Part shown: piece after piece, positions 15,759 to 25,004 of the stretch
Layout: each line of letters opens with the position of its first letter
Numbering within the stretch: the first letter of the stretch is position 1
Source: Pseudomonas chlororaphis subsp. chlororaphis
GTDB taxonomy: Bacteria; Pseudomonadota; Gammaproteobacteria; Pseudomonadales; Pseudomonadaceae
Reading direction: 5' to 3'
Assembly: GCF_003945765.1 (NCBI RefSeq)
Contig: NZ_CP027712.1
Coordinates: 2,976,001-3,040,000, forward strand
Length of the DNA stretch: 64,000 nt
Notes under the pieces: generated by a model
Seen by the model: only the letters and a program-made list of their open reading frames with translations
Told to the model about the DNA's origin: nothing
Database searches by the model: none
Position numbers and translations under genes: made by a program

Positions 15759-17408
15759 TTAGCTGTAGCGACGCGCGATGTATTCGGCGGTGGCGATGGT
15801 GGTGATATTGGTGGCGACCGAGATGGCGTCCGGGAAGATCGACGCATCGACTACCCGCAGGCCCTGCACGCCGTGGACCCGGCCTTCCAGGTCGACCACC
15901 GCGCCGGGGTCGCCGGCAGGGCCCATGGGGGCGGTGGAGGTGGGGTGGTGGTAGGTGTCGAGGGTGGCCAGCATCGACTGCTCGATCTGTTGGTCGCTGG
16001 TGGCCTGGGCGCCCGGGTTCAGTTCCAAGTGGATCAGGTCCTTGAGCGGCGCGGTCTGGCCGATCTTGCGCGCCAGCTTCACCCCTTCCAGCAGGCGGGC
16101 GCGGTCCTCGGCCCGGGCCAGGAAGTTGAGGTCGATCAGCGGCGCCTGGGCCGGGTCGCGGCTGGCCAGTTTCAGGCTGCCCACCGACAGCGGGCGGGTC
16201 AGGGCCACGGCGAGGACAAAACCGACCTGGGTCGGGCTCTGGTCGTGGGGGAACAGGTGGGTGGCGGTGATGTGCAGGTCGAGGTCGCCGTTTTGCGCCG
16301 TGGAGCTGTGGGTCCAGAGCTTGGCGCCGATCACTGGGGACTGATTGCCGATCAGCTCGGGGCGGGCGGCGTAGGCGTTGTAGTAGAAGGGGTGGTCCTT
16401 GAGCCGCTGGCCGACGGGCAAGGCGGCGATCAGGGGGATCGACAGCGACGCCAGGTGCTCGCGCGGGCCAATGCCCGAGCGCAGCAGGATAGCCGCGCTG
16501 CCGTAGGTGCCGGCGGACAGTATGACTTCGTTCGCATGGATGACTTCGCCGCTGGCCAGGCGCACGCCGGTGGCGCGGCGGCCGTCGAACAGCACCTTGT
16601 CCACCAGCACGTCGCCGCGGATCTGCAGGTTGCCGCGGGCTCGCACGGCGTTGTCGAGGTAGGCGATGCCGGTGTTGACCCGCACGCCGTCGACGATGTT
16701 CATCGGGTAGGGACCGACACCCTTGGCGTCGGCGCCGTCGAAGTCGTCAATCATGCGGAAACCGTTGGCGACGGTGGCGTCGACGAAGGCCCGCTGCATG
16801 GGGCTGATGTCATTGCGGGTCAGCTGGTGCACCGGCAGGGGGCCGTCGTGACCGTGCAGCTGGTTGCTGCCGGTGTTGCGTTTTTCCAGCTTCTTGAACG
16901 ACGGCAGCAGTTCTTCATAGGACCAGCCGGGCAGGTTCCAGTTGACCAGGTCCTGCTTGCGGGCGCGGATCGCCACCGCGCCGTTGACCGCCGAGCTGCC
17001 GCCCAGCACCTTGCCGCGAATCGCGTGGATCGGGTGGCCGATATAGCCGGGCAGGGTCTGGTAGCCCCAGTCGCTGCCGGCATCGCCGCCGACGCTGTCG
17101 CTGCTGGCGATCACTTTCGGGTAGTCGCGGGTGCTGTAGACGTGGCCGGCTTCGAGCAGCAGCACGTTGCGCTCGCGGCGTTCGCTCAGGCGCCGGGCCA
17201 TGACCGCGCCGGCCGAACCGCCACCGATGATCAGCACGTCTACCGGGCTGCCGGCACTGCCGTCGCGCTTGCCGTTGGCGCCTTGCGGGGCTGCCGCGAA
17301 AGCGGGGCCGGCGCCCAGCATGGAGCCGATGGCCAGGGTCGCCGAGCCGGCGACTGTCTGGGCCAGCAGTTTGCGGCGCGAAGGATTTTCTGGTTGGTGG
17401 TGACTCAT
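15759..17408 (-). CDS. Tat-exported GMC-family FAD oxidoreductase
   Basis: The protein has 549 residues. A twin-arginine signal (SRRKLLAQTVAG, residues about 10-45) is followed by the dinucleotide-binding DVLIIGGGSAGAVMARRL, GGSSAVNGAVAIRAR and the C-terminal GMC block with YHHPTSTAPMG and VDASIFPDAISVATN. GMC enzymes oxidise alcohols, sugars or aryl alcohols using FAD. Export through Tat points to periplasmic action, so the product aldehyde would have to enter the cell for the cytoplasmic dehydrogenase encoded next. GGGAGA precedes the ATG. First gene of a three-gene catabolic operon, with a LysR regulator gene 133 bases upstream on the same strand. Confidence 0.87.
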   Translation of the reverse strand: MSHHQPENPSRRKLLAQTVAGSATLAIGSMLGAGPAFAAAPQGANGKRDGSAGSPVDVLIIGGGSAGAVMARRLSERRERNVLLLEAGHVYSTRDYPKVIASSDSVGGDAGSDWGYQTLPGYIGHPIHAIRGKVLGGSSAVNGAVAIRARKQDLVNWNLPGWSYEELLPSFKKLEKRNTGSNQLHGHDGPLPVHQLTRNDISPMQRAFVDATVANGFRMIDDFDGADAKGVGPYPMNIVDGVRVNTGIAYLDNAVRARGNLQIRGDVLVDKVLFDGRRATGVRLASGEVIHANEVILSAGTYGSAAILLRSGIGPREHLASLSIPLIAALPVGQRLKDHPFYYNAYAARPELIGNQSPVIGAKLWTHSSTAQNGDLDLHITATHLFPHDQSPTQVGFVLAVALTRPLSVGSLKLASRDPAQAPLIDLNFLARAEDRARLLEGVKLARKIGQTAPLKDLIHLELNPGAQATSDQQIEQSMLATLDTYHHPTSTAPMGPAGDPGAVVDLEGRVHGVQGLRVVDASIFPDAISVATNITTIATAEYIARRYS

Positions 17409-17541
17409 CGCTCATCTCCCATAGCAGGCGAATGCCTGTCAGATGGAAGCTGAGGCTAAGGTGCGCTCGGGTTGAGCGACAGCCACTGTAAAGTGAACCG
17501 CTGGTTCAGTATTGCTTGACCAGGCGGCGGGCCCTGTGCGC

Positions 17542-18483
17542 TCAGGCGGTGGCGCCGCCCGGCAGCAGCCCGCGAGCGATCAACGCCGCGTCCCAGGGCG
17601 CCGGGCGACCGATTTCCTCGCCGAGAAATTGAATCAGCGCCTGGACCTTGGGCGGGGTTTTCAGGGTCTTGAGGTACACCGCCGAGATCTGCCCGCCGGA
17701 CGGCGCATAGTCGTCCAGCACCGACACCAGCCTGCCGTCGAGCAGGGCGTCGGCGGCCAGGAAGGTTGGCAGGATCGCCAGTCCCAGGCCGGCCAGCGCG
17801 CCTTCGAGCAACTGGTGCCCGGAGTCGGTACGCATGCGCACGCGGACGCGGAACGAGTGCTGCGCGCCGTCCATGGGCAGGCTCCACATGCCGTTGGGTT
17901 CGCGGTTGTAGTAGATCAGCCCGTCGTGCCGCTGCAGGTCGCCGGGGTGCTCGGGAGTGCCTTGGCGCGCCAGGTAGTCGGGGCTGACGCAGATCAGGTG
18001 GCGGTTCTCGGTCAGTGGCCGTGCCACCAGGCAAGAGTCGTGGAGGTTGCCCAGGCGGATGGCGACGTCGAAATGGCCATCCTGCAGGTTGGCCACCCGG
18101 TCATGGGCTTCCATGTCGACGCACAGTTGCGGGTATTGCAGGGCGAAGCGCGCCAGCAGCGGCGCCAGGTAGCGCGGGGTGAAGGCCATCGGTGCCGCCA
18201 GGCGCAGGGTGCCGCCGAGGCTGGCCTGGTGGTCCTGCACCGACTCTTCGGCGCGCGCCAGGTCCAGCAGGATGCGTGTGCAATCGGCGTAGAACAGCTG
18301 GCCGGCCTCGGTCAGCTTCAGCGGCCGGCCACGGGTCAGCAATACCACGCCCAGGCGCTTTTCCAGCTGCTGCATGCGTTGGCTGACCAGCGACTTGGTG
18401 GTCCCCAGGCGTCGCCCGGCTTCGGAAAAACTGGCCGCCTCGACGACCGCGACGAAGGTGCTCATGTCCGAGAATTTATTCAC
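17542..18483 (-). CDS. LysR-family transcriptional regulator
   Basis: The protein has 313 residues from GTG 18483, which sits five bases after AGGAG; longer reading frames lack a ribosome site. The N-terminal winged helix-turn-helix is clear (FVAVVEAASFSEAGRRLGTT, KSLVSQRMQQLEKRLG), followed by a periplasmic-binding-like effector domain. It belongs to the CrgA/DsdC-like LysR group that often represses catabolic operons. It reads in the same direction as the GMC/aldehyde dehydrogenase/amidohydrolase operon just downstream and is its likely regulator. The 133-base gap to the GMC gene would hold the operon promoter and operator. Confidence 0.88.
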   Translation of the reverse strand: MNKFSDMSTFVAVVEAASFSEAGRRLGTTKSLVSQRMQQLEKRLGVVLLTRGRPLKLTEAGQLFYADCTRILLDLARAEESVQDHQASLGGTLRLAAPMAFTPRYLAPLLARFALQYPQLCVDMEAHDRVANLQDGHFDVAIRLGNLHDSCLVARPLTENRHLICVSPDYLARQGTPEHPGDLQRHDGLIYYNREPNGMWSLPMDGAQHSFRVRVRMRTDSGHQLLEGALAGLGLAILPTFLAADALLDGRLVSVLDDYAPSGGQISAVYLKTLKTPPKVQALIQFLGEEIGRPAPWDAALIARGLLPGGATA

Positions 18484-18891
18484 CGCCACTCCTGTTGCCC
18501 TGGGTTGAAGAACCTGAAAAGAAACACGCAGGTCCGCGTGCTGCTCAGGGGCGCCATGAGAAGCCAAGCGTATCGGGCAACGCAAGTGGCGAACCGGCCA
18601 GAGATGAAGTTGCCACCCGGGGCGACGGACGGGGCTTTTGCCGATGGACAGACGCCCGGGCTACCTGGCGTTGCCGAAGTTTGGCGCGGTTCGCACGGTT
18701 TTCCATGGCCCTGCCACTTCGCGGCTATTCTCTAATTTCAGGTCGATGGCCTAAAAGATCCATGTCCACGCCTATGGCCTGATGTCCTGCTCGCCCGGGT
18801 AAAAACGCTTTTCTCAGCCTTGCTGAGCCGTATCGGGTGTTGCTTCGAGGACGGGCCCCTCCAGTTCGAGGGCGGTTAATGGCGCTTCACG
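18484..18891. other. Divergent intergenic region, no gene seen
   Basis: This stretch of about 400 bases separates the LysR gene (leftward) from the c-di-GMP protein gene (rightward). It should hold both promoters. I saw no repeat, small gene or clear palindrome in it. Confidence 0.4.
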
Positions 18892-21483
18892 GTGATCAGG
18901 GACGATGACAGTGAGGGCATGCATGCAGTGGCGGCCATGGATATGAGCGTCGGGTCAACGACCGGAGAAGAGGCGGCGGACTTTTTCGTGCAGACCCTGG
19001 AACAGGCCAACGATGCCGTGGTGATCATCGACGATCGCAACCAGGTGGTGTTCTTCAACGCGGCGGCCGAACGTTTCTGGGGCTGTCCACGGTGCGAGGT
19101 GCTGGGCAGTGATGTCAGCACCCTGGTGCCGATCCCCATCCGCTCGCGGAACGACGGCGAGACCGGGGTCAACAAGATCATCGGCACCAGCCGCGATGTG
19201 TGCATCACGCGCAAGGATGGCGAAGAGCGCTGGGGCGCGATGGCGATCTCGAAGATCACCCTGCAGGGGCGCATTTTGTATGCCGCCTTTTTCAAGGACG
19301 TGACCCAGACGCGGCTGAAGGATATCGAGCAGCGCTTGCTGTCGATGTCGGTCAATGCCAGTAGCTCGGCCACCTGCATCGTCGACGCCGACGGCCGACT
19401 GATCTACATCAACGACGGGCTGGTGCGCTTGCTGGGGTATTCCCGCGAGGAATTGCTGGAGCGCTCGCCGCAGATGTTCTTCGTCGCCGATACCCCGGGG
19501 CAGGTCCGGGCCGACGAGCTGCAACTGGAGAGCATCCTCAGTGGCCAGCCCCATGAAGCCTGCGGCCTGGTCAGCAAGCGCAACGGCCAGCGGCTGTGGG
19601 TGCAAGTCTGCTCGGCGCCGGTGTTCGACGCCGGCGGGCGGATCGGCAACATCGTCATCGTGTTCACCGACATCACCCGTTCCAGGCTGCCCGAAGTGCT
19701 GCAGGACAAGGTCATCGGCGCCTTGTTGCAAGAGCAGCCCCTGGCACGCGTGTTGACGCTGCTGTGCCAGGAAATCGAGCGCCTGGCGCCGGAGGTCATC
19801 GTCTCGATCCTCGGCGTGGACCCGCAGGGGTTGCTGCACCCGTTGGCCAGTCCCGGCCTGCCGGCCGACTATTCCCAAGCCATGGAGGGGCTGCCGATCG
19901 GGCCCGCCGCCGGCTCCTGTGGCACCGCGGCCTTTCGTGGCGAGCCGGTGCTGGTCACCGATATCGACACCGATCCGCTGTGGGCCGATTACCGTTTGCT
20001 GGCACGGCAGGCCGGGGTGCGGGCCTGTTGGTCGATCCCGCTGCGCAACAGCGCCGGCAGGGTGTGCGCGACCTTTGCCCTGTACTTTCGCGAGAGCCGC
20101 AAGCCCGATACCACCCATGCCCATCTGATCATGACCGGGACCCACCTGTGCATGCTGGCCCTGGAGCGCGAGGAGGCGCGCCAGTCGATCCGCCACATGG
20201 CCTTGTCCGATGCCCTGACCGGCTTGCCCAATCGCAGTTCCCTGTTGGCCGAGGCCAACCGCAGCATCGCCGAGGTGGCCCTGGAGCAGGGCGAGCTGGC
20301 GGTGCTGTATGTCGACCTGGACCGCTTCAAGCAGGTCAACGAGGCCCTGGGGCATGCCTCGGGCGATGAGCTGCTGCAGGTCATGGCGCAACGGCTGCGC
20401 AGCGTGCTGCGCGAGTCGGACATCGTCGGCCGGCTGTCGAGCGACGAGTTCGTGCTGGTGCTGCCCCGGATGAACGCTACCCGGGTCACGACCTTTCTCG
20501 AACGCCTGATGCCGACCCTGGGCGCCCCGGCCGATATTGCCGGGACCGCCGTGGTGCCTTCGGCCAGTGTCGGCGTCAGCCTGTACCCCAGCGACGGCCA
20601 GGATATGGAAAGCCTGCTGCATTGCGCCGATATTGCCATGTACCAGGCCAAGCGTACCGAGCGTGGCGGTTTCAGGTTCTTCCTCGAGGAGATGGACCAA
20701 CTCGCCCAGCAGCGCCTGCAGCTGGAGACGGCGCTGCGCCAGGCCCTGACCAGCGACGGCCTGCATCTGGTCTATCAACCGCAGATCGACTTGCGCAGCA
20801 ACGGCCTGGTCGGGGTCGAGGCGCTGGCGCGCTGGGAGCATCCGCGCCTGGGCAATATCCCGCCCGCGCAATTCATCGCGCTGGCCGAGGAGTGCGGGTT
20901 GATCAACTACCTCAGCCAGTGGGTGCTGTGCGAGGCCTGCGAGCAACTGGCGCGCTGGCGTCGATCGGGCATCAGGGTGCCGTCCATCTCGGTCAACCTG
21001 TCGCCGATCAACTTCCACAATCTCAACCTGGCGGCGCTGATTGCCCGCCAGTTGCAGCGTTGCGGCCTGCAGCCGGCGGACCTGTGCGTGGAGGTCACGG
21101 AGGGCGTTTTCCTGTGCAGCAGCCCGACCACCGAGCAGACCCTCCAGGACTTGCATACCCTGGGCGTGCGCCTGGCCATCGACAACTTTGGCGCGGGCTA
21201 TTCCAGCCTGGGCTATCTGCGGCGCTTGCCGATCAACGAGCTGAAGCTGGACCAGAGCTTCGTCGAGGAGCTGGAGCACGACGCCTCCTGCCGCGCCTTG
21301 AGCGAGGCGGTCATCGGCATCGGCAAGGGCCTGTCCCTGCGGGTCATCGCCGAGGGCATCGAACACCCCGCGCAGCGCGACATCCTGCAGGCGCGGGGCT
21401 ATGACGTGGGGCAGGGCCAGCTGTTTTCCTCGCCCTTGCCGGCCCGGGCGTTCGGGCAGTGGTTTGTGGGTTGGCAGAGTTAG
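18892..21483 (+). CDS. PAS-PAS-GAF-GGDEF-EAL cyclic-di-GMP signalling protein with altered active-site motifs
   Basis: The protein has 863 residues and is cytoplasmic: PAS (about 28-140, DAVVIIDDRNQVVFFNAAAE), PAS (about 150-265), GAF-like (about 275-425), GGDEF (about 440-595) and EAL (about 610-855). This is the layout of E. coli DosP. The GGDEF motif is RLSSDEF (516-520), so cyclase activity is unlikely. EAL (E643) is intact, but the metal-binding DDFGTG motif reads DNFGAG (D764-N765), replacing the second Asp, which questions phosphodiesterase activity. It may be a c-di-GMP-binding sensor. The start is uncertain: GTG 18892 gives the full frame, ATGs at 18919 and 18937 are alternatives, and no clear ribosome site decides. 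Confidence 0.88.
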   Translation: MIRDDDSEGMHAVAAMDMSVGSTTGEEAADFFVQTLEQANDAVVIIDDRNQVVFFNAAAERFWGCPRCEVLGSDVSTLVPIPIRSRNDGETGVNKIIGTSRDVCITRKDGEERWGAMAISKITLQGRILYAAFFKDVTQTRLKDIEQRLLSMSVNASSSATCIVDADGRLIYINDGLVRLLGYSREELLERSPQMFFVADTPGQVRADELQLESILSGQPHEACGLVSKRNGQRLWVQVCSAPVFDAGGRIGNIVIVFTDITRSRLPEVLQDKVIGALLQEQPLARVLTLLCQEIERLAPEVIVSILGVDPQGLLHPLASPGLPADYSQAMEGLPIGPAAGSCGTAAFRGEPVLVTDIDTDPLWADYRLLARQAGVRACWSIPLRNSAGRVCATFALYFRESRKPDTTHAHLIMTGTHLCMLALEREEARQSIRHMALSDALTGLPNRSSLLAEANRSIAEVALEQGELAVLYVDLDRFKQVNEALGHASGDELLQVMAQRLRSVLRESDIVGRLSSDEFVLVLPRMNATRVTTFLERLMPTLGAPADIAGTAVVPSASVGVSLYPSDGQDMESLLHCADIAMYQAKRTERGGFRFFLEEMDQLAQQRLQLETALRQALTSDGLHLVYQPQIDLRSNGLVGVEALARWEHPRLGNIPPAQFIALAEECGLINYLSQWVLCEACEQLARWRRSGIRVPSISVNLSPINFHNLNLAALIARQLQRCGLQPADLCVEVTEGVFLCSSPTTEQTLQDLHTLGVRLAIDNFGAGYSSLGYLRRLPINELKLDQSFVEELEHDASCRALSEAVIGIGKGLSLRVIAEGIEHPAQRDILQARGYDVGQGQLFSSPLPARAFGQWFVGWQS

Positions 21484-21916
21484 CCGGCCGGTCGATGGGG
21501 CAGCGCCGCGCTCCAGGCGGACGCGAAGTGGACCGCGACGGGCCTGCGCACGACCCTTTCTTTTCCTTCTTTCCAGGGCCGCTGCGGGCATTGCCCGGTG
21601 CCAGGCGTGGGCGTGGTCATTCAAACACTATGTTCTTTAAGTCAAGTTGTTAGCCTGTAGGGATTTTCTGTTTTATGCCGTCGAAAACCAATTAAACCTG
21701 ACGGTTTGTTAGATGTTTAGTTGTGGGTATTTAGTGTTTCTGCTTATTGGGTTTTGTAACTGTTGGCGTATTCCGTATGGGACTGATGTGATTCGGGAAA
21801 ATCATTTGTCAGCGGTATTTTTGTGGGCTTTAGTGGGGAGGAAAAACACTCCAGGGACACTGCCATACCGCGTGAGTTAACTCATCGGTGGCTTAAATAT
21901 AATAAAAAGGTGATCC
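21484..21916. other. AT-rich 433-base upstream region of the permease operon
   Basis: No gene is convincing. The region is strikingly AT-rich compared with its flanks and ends with a perfect palindrome (separate entry) and a weak AAAAAGGTG ribosome site. It probably contains a regulated promoter for the permease/oxidase operon. Confidence 0.45.
21873..21884. promoter_or_regulatory. 12-bp perfect palindrome before permease gene
   Basis: TGAGTTAACTCA is perfectly self-complementary and lies 32 bases before the permease start. It is a candidate operator for a dimeric regulator; no regulator gene is adjacent. Confidence 0.4.
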
Positions 21917-23506
21917 ATGACAGACTCCACAAAAGTGCCGGGTGCGTGCGACCTGACCGGCGATTTTCACAGCGAGAAAACCGCCGGCGGACTGAAAAGA
22001 ACCCTGACGCCCCGGCACCTGAGCATGATCGCCATTGGCGGCAGCATCGGTACCGGGCTGTTCGTCGCCTCGGGCTCGACCATTGCCCAGTCCGGGCCGG
22101 GCGGCGCGCTGCTGGCCTTTGTGGTCATCGGCGCCATGGTGTTCTTCCTGATGACCAGCCTCGGTGAACTGGCGTCCTGCATGCCGGTTACCGGTTCGTT
22201 CTCGACTTATGCCGCGAAGTATGTCGATGAAAGTTTCGGCTTCGCCCTGGGCTGGAACTACTGGTATGCCTGGGCGGTGACCATTGCGGTCGATCTGGTG
22301 GCCGCGCAGATCATCATGGCTTATTGGTTTCCGGAGGTGCCGGGGTATATCTGGAGTGCGGGTTTTCTATTGATCATCACTGCACTTAATATGGCCTCGG
22401 TGCGCTTGTTCGGTGAGTCCGAATATTGGTTCGCCCTGATTAAAGTCATCACTATCCTGCTGTTTATCACGGTGGGCATTCTGATGTTGTTCGGCATTCT
22501 CAGCGGCGGCGAAAATGCCGGCCCCAGGCTCTGGTCGATTGGCGATGCGCCGATTGTCGGCGGCCTGGGGGCCCTGGTCGGGGTGGCGATGATCGTGGGT
22601 TTTTCGTTCCAGGGCACCGAGTTCGTCGGCATCGCCGCCGGCGAGACCCGGGACCCCGGGAAAAACGTGCCGCGCGCGGTGCGGCAGATCTTCTGGCGGA
22701 TCCTGCTGTTCTACGTGCTGACCATCCTGATCATCGGCCTGTTGATTCCTTACAACGACCCGAGCCTGTTGAGGAATGGGGTGTCCGATATCCGTGTCAG
22801 CCCCTTCACCCTGATCTTCGAACGGGCCGACATGCTCGGCGCGGCCGTGGTGATGAACGCGGTGATCCTGACCTCGGTGCTGTCCGCCGGGAACTCCGGT
22901 ATGTACGCCTCCTCGCGGATGCTCTACAGCCTGGCCCTGGAGGGCAAGGCGCCGGCGATCTTCGCCCGTTTGAGCGCATCCGGCACCCCGCGGTGGGCGT
23001 TGCTGGCCACGGCCACGGTGGCGGCCTTGTGCTTCCTGACCTTCATCTTCAGCCCGGGGCAGATCTATAACTGGCTGCTCAACACCTCGGGCATGCTCGG
23101 TTTTATCGCCTGGCTGGGCATCGCGGTCAGCCACTATCGGTTTCGTCGCGGTTATGTGCGCCAGGGCCATGACCTGGGCAACTTGCCTTATGTGTCGCGG
23201 TTCTTTCCGTTCGGGCCGATTTTCGCCTTTGTCCTGTGCCTGTTCGTCACCCTGGGGCAGAACTATCAAGCCCTGCTCGGCGACTCGATCGATTGGGCCG
23301 GGCTGACCGCCACCTATATTGGCCTGGTGCTGTTCCTGGCGATCTGGTTGGCGCACAAAGTCATCAGTGGCTCCAGGTTTGTCAGGTTCGATGACATGAG
23401 CTTTTCGATGATTCGCAACAAGTCCGAGACTTGCCCGCCGCTGGAATCGGCGATGAATGAGAATGCGGGTCTTCCTGTGCGAATGACCCAGGTCGGAGCC
23501 AAGTGA
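21917..23506 (+). CDS. Amino-acid permease (AAT/LysP-type APC family)
   Basis: The protein has 529 residues and about 12 membrane segments. The first helix carries the APC substrate-binding signature HLSMIAIGGSIGTGLFVASG, followed by PGGALLAFVVIGAMVFFLMTSL and GFSFQGTEFVGIAAGE, all typical of the amino-acid transporter (AAT) subgroup that includes LysP and GabP. It imports an amino acid or polyamine-derived compound by proton symport. The stop overlaps the start of a PuuB-like oxidase gene (TGATG), so the imported compound is probably an amine oxidised by that enzyme. Substrate unassigned; LysP-like by overall pattern. Confidence 0.85.
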   Translation: MTDSTKVPGACDLTGDFHSEKTAGGLKRTLTPRHLSMIAIGGSIGTGLFVASGSTIAQSGPGGALLAFVVIGAMVFFLMTSLGELASCMPVTGSFSTYAAKYVDESFGFALGWNYWYAWAVTIAVDLVAAQIIMAYWFPEVPGYIWSAGFLLIITALNMASVRLFGESEYWFALIKVITILLFITVGILMLFGILSGGENAGPRLWSIGDAPIVGGLGALVGVAMIVGFSFQGTEFVGIAAGETRDPGKNVPRAVRQIFWRILLFYVLTILIIGLLIPYNDPSLLRNGVSDIRVSPFTLIFERADMLGAAVVMNAVILTSVLSAGNSGMYASSRMLYSLALEGKAPAIFARLSASGTPRWALLATATVAALCFLTFIFSPGQIYNWLLNTSGMLGFIAWLGIAVSHYRFRRGYVRQGHDLGNLPYVSRFFPFGPIFAFVLCLFVTLGQNYQALLGDSIDWAGLTATYIGLVLFLAIWLAHKVISGSRFVRFDDMSFSMIRNKSETCPPLESAMNENAGLPVRMTQVGAK

Positions 23507-24795
23507 TGAGTCAGGATTTTCTCGAAAGTTATTACCAGGCCACGGTTGAAAAGACCGCTTATCCGGCGCTCGGCGGCCGGGTGGAGACCCGGGTGTGCAT
23601 CCTGGGCGGCGGGCTGGCCGGGCTTTCCACGGCGCTGGGCTTGGCCGAACGCGGGGTGACCGACGTGGTGGTGCTGGAGTCCCACACCGTGGGGCACGGC
23701 GCCTCGGGGCGCAACGGCGGTTTTGTATTCGGCGGCTATTGCCTGGGCAATGCCGAGCTGCTCAAGACCCTGGGCCGCGAGGAAGCGCGGCGGCTCTACC
23801 GGCTGACCATAGACGCGGTCGAGCTGATTCGCCAGCGCGTCCGGCAATACGGTATCCAGTGCGACCTGACCGACAGGGGCGTGCTGCTGGCCAACTGGTT
23901 CAACGACCCGGCGCGCCTGGAAAAACCTCGGCAGTTGATGAAGGAGGTCTACGGCGTCGACTGGCAGTACGTGGCGCCAGGCGAGTTGCGCGAAAAGCTC
24001 AAGACCGAGCGCTATTTCGGCGCCTTGTTCGAAAGCAATGCCTTTCACTTCCACCCGCTCAAGTATGTCTACGGGGTGGCGGCGGCTGTGGCCGGGTATG
24101 GCATCGATATCCACGAGCACTCCGCGGCCCTGGCGATCGAGCAGCAGGGCGGCAAGTACCTGGTCAGGACCGCGGGTGGTGAAGTCCTGGCCGAACAGGT
24201 GGTGTTCGCCGCGGGTGGTTACGCCCGTGGGCTGTACCGGCCGGTGGAGCGGGCGACACTGCCGATTGCCACCTATGTGGTGGCGACCGAACCCCTGGGC
24301 GAGCGTTTGCGGGAAGCGATCAACTGCGAGTCGGCCATTTACGACACCCGCTTTGCCTTCGACTATTACCGCCCACTGGCGGACAGCCGGATTCTCTGGG
24401 GTGGGCGTATTTCCATCCTCAATCGTGGCCCGCAGGCGATCGCCGGCTTGCTCAAAGCCGACCTGATCACGGTCTACCCGCAACTGGCCGACGTCGAGAT
24501 CGAGTATTCCTGGGGTGGGCTGATGAGCTACGGCCGCCAGCAGATGGCACAGATCGGCCAGGATGACAACGGCGTGTGGCATGCCGTGGGGTTTGGCGGT
24601 CACGGCATGGCGCCGACCACGGTGGCGGGGGAGGTGCTGGCGGATGCCATTGCCAAGGCCATTCCGATTCCCCAGGGCTTTGGCCGGTTCGGCCTGGTGC
24701 CCACCTTCGGCCTGGCCGGCCTGGTTGCGGCGCAGGCGACCTACAGCGCCTATCAGGCCCTGGACGCCTACGATGCCCACCGTTTGAACAAATGA
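23506..24795 (+). CDS. FAD-dependent amine oxidoreductase, PuuB-like
   Basis: The protein has 429 residues from ATG 23506, which overlaps the permease TGA; GGAG lies seven bases upstream. The Rossmann FAD-binding motif VCILGGGLAGLSTALGL is near residue 25, then HGASGRNGGFVFGGY, characteristic of gamma-glutamylputrescine oxidase (PuuB) and related DAO-family enzymes. The C-terminus has the usual WGGLMSYGRQQMAQIG and GFGGHGMAPTTVAGE. It oxidises the C-N bond of a primary or secondary amine to an aldehyde, with peroxide release. Coupling with a permease suggests uptake and catabolism of one amine or amino acid. No aldehyde dehydrogenase or glutamylation gene is next to it. Confidence 0.84.
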   Translation: MSQDFLESYYQATVEKTAYPALGGRVETRVCILGGGLAGLSTALGLAERGVTDVVVLESHTVGHGASGRNGGFVFGGYCLGNAELLKTLGREEARRLYRLTIDAVELIRQRVRQYGIQCDLTDRGVLLANWFNDPARLEKPRQLMKEVYGVDWQYVAPGELREKLKTERYFGALFESNAFHFHPLKYVYGVAAAVAGYGIDIHEHSAALAIEQQGGKYLVRTAGGEVLAEQVVFAAGGYARGLYRPVERATLPIATYVVATEPLGERLREAINCESAIYDTRFAFDYYRPLADSRILWGGRISILNRGPQAIAGLLKADLITVYPQLADVEIEYSWGGLMSYGRQQMAQIGQDDNGVWHAVGFGGHGMAPTTVAGEVLADAIAKAIPIPQGFGRFGLVPTFGLAGLVAAQATYSAYQALDAYDAHRLNK

Positions 24796-24938
24796 CCGCC
24801 GCTTTTCCCAGGCCGTACAGGCTATGGAGCAATCTCAGCGTTTTCTGGCCCAAACCCCGGAATGAACTTATGCTGGCGGGCAAATCTGCACTCATTGAAA
24901 ACCCAAGGCGTGACGCGAGGACGTTCCGAGCGTCTACG

Positions 24939-24950
24939 ACTTGAACAAGT
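24939..24950. promoter_or_regulatory. ACTTG-AA-CAAGT dyad upstream of fabV
   Basis: A 5-2-5 inverted repeat lies 54 bases before the fabV start. Lipid-gene regulators of the FabT/DesT kind bind short dyads of this general shape, but the match is not specific enough to name one. Confidence 0.3.
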
Positions 24951-25004
24951 GACGCTGCTGCAGCCCGTATTGGCTCTTGGCATATTGAAATTGGGAGATT
25001 GTGT

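Noticed and set aside
18955..21624. 889-codon minus-strand frame opposite the PAS-GAF-GGDEF-EAL gene
   Set aside because: It is a shadow of the plus-strand coding sequence with no domain motif; the plus-strand protein matches well-known families over its full length.
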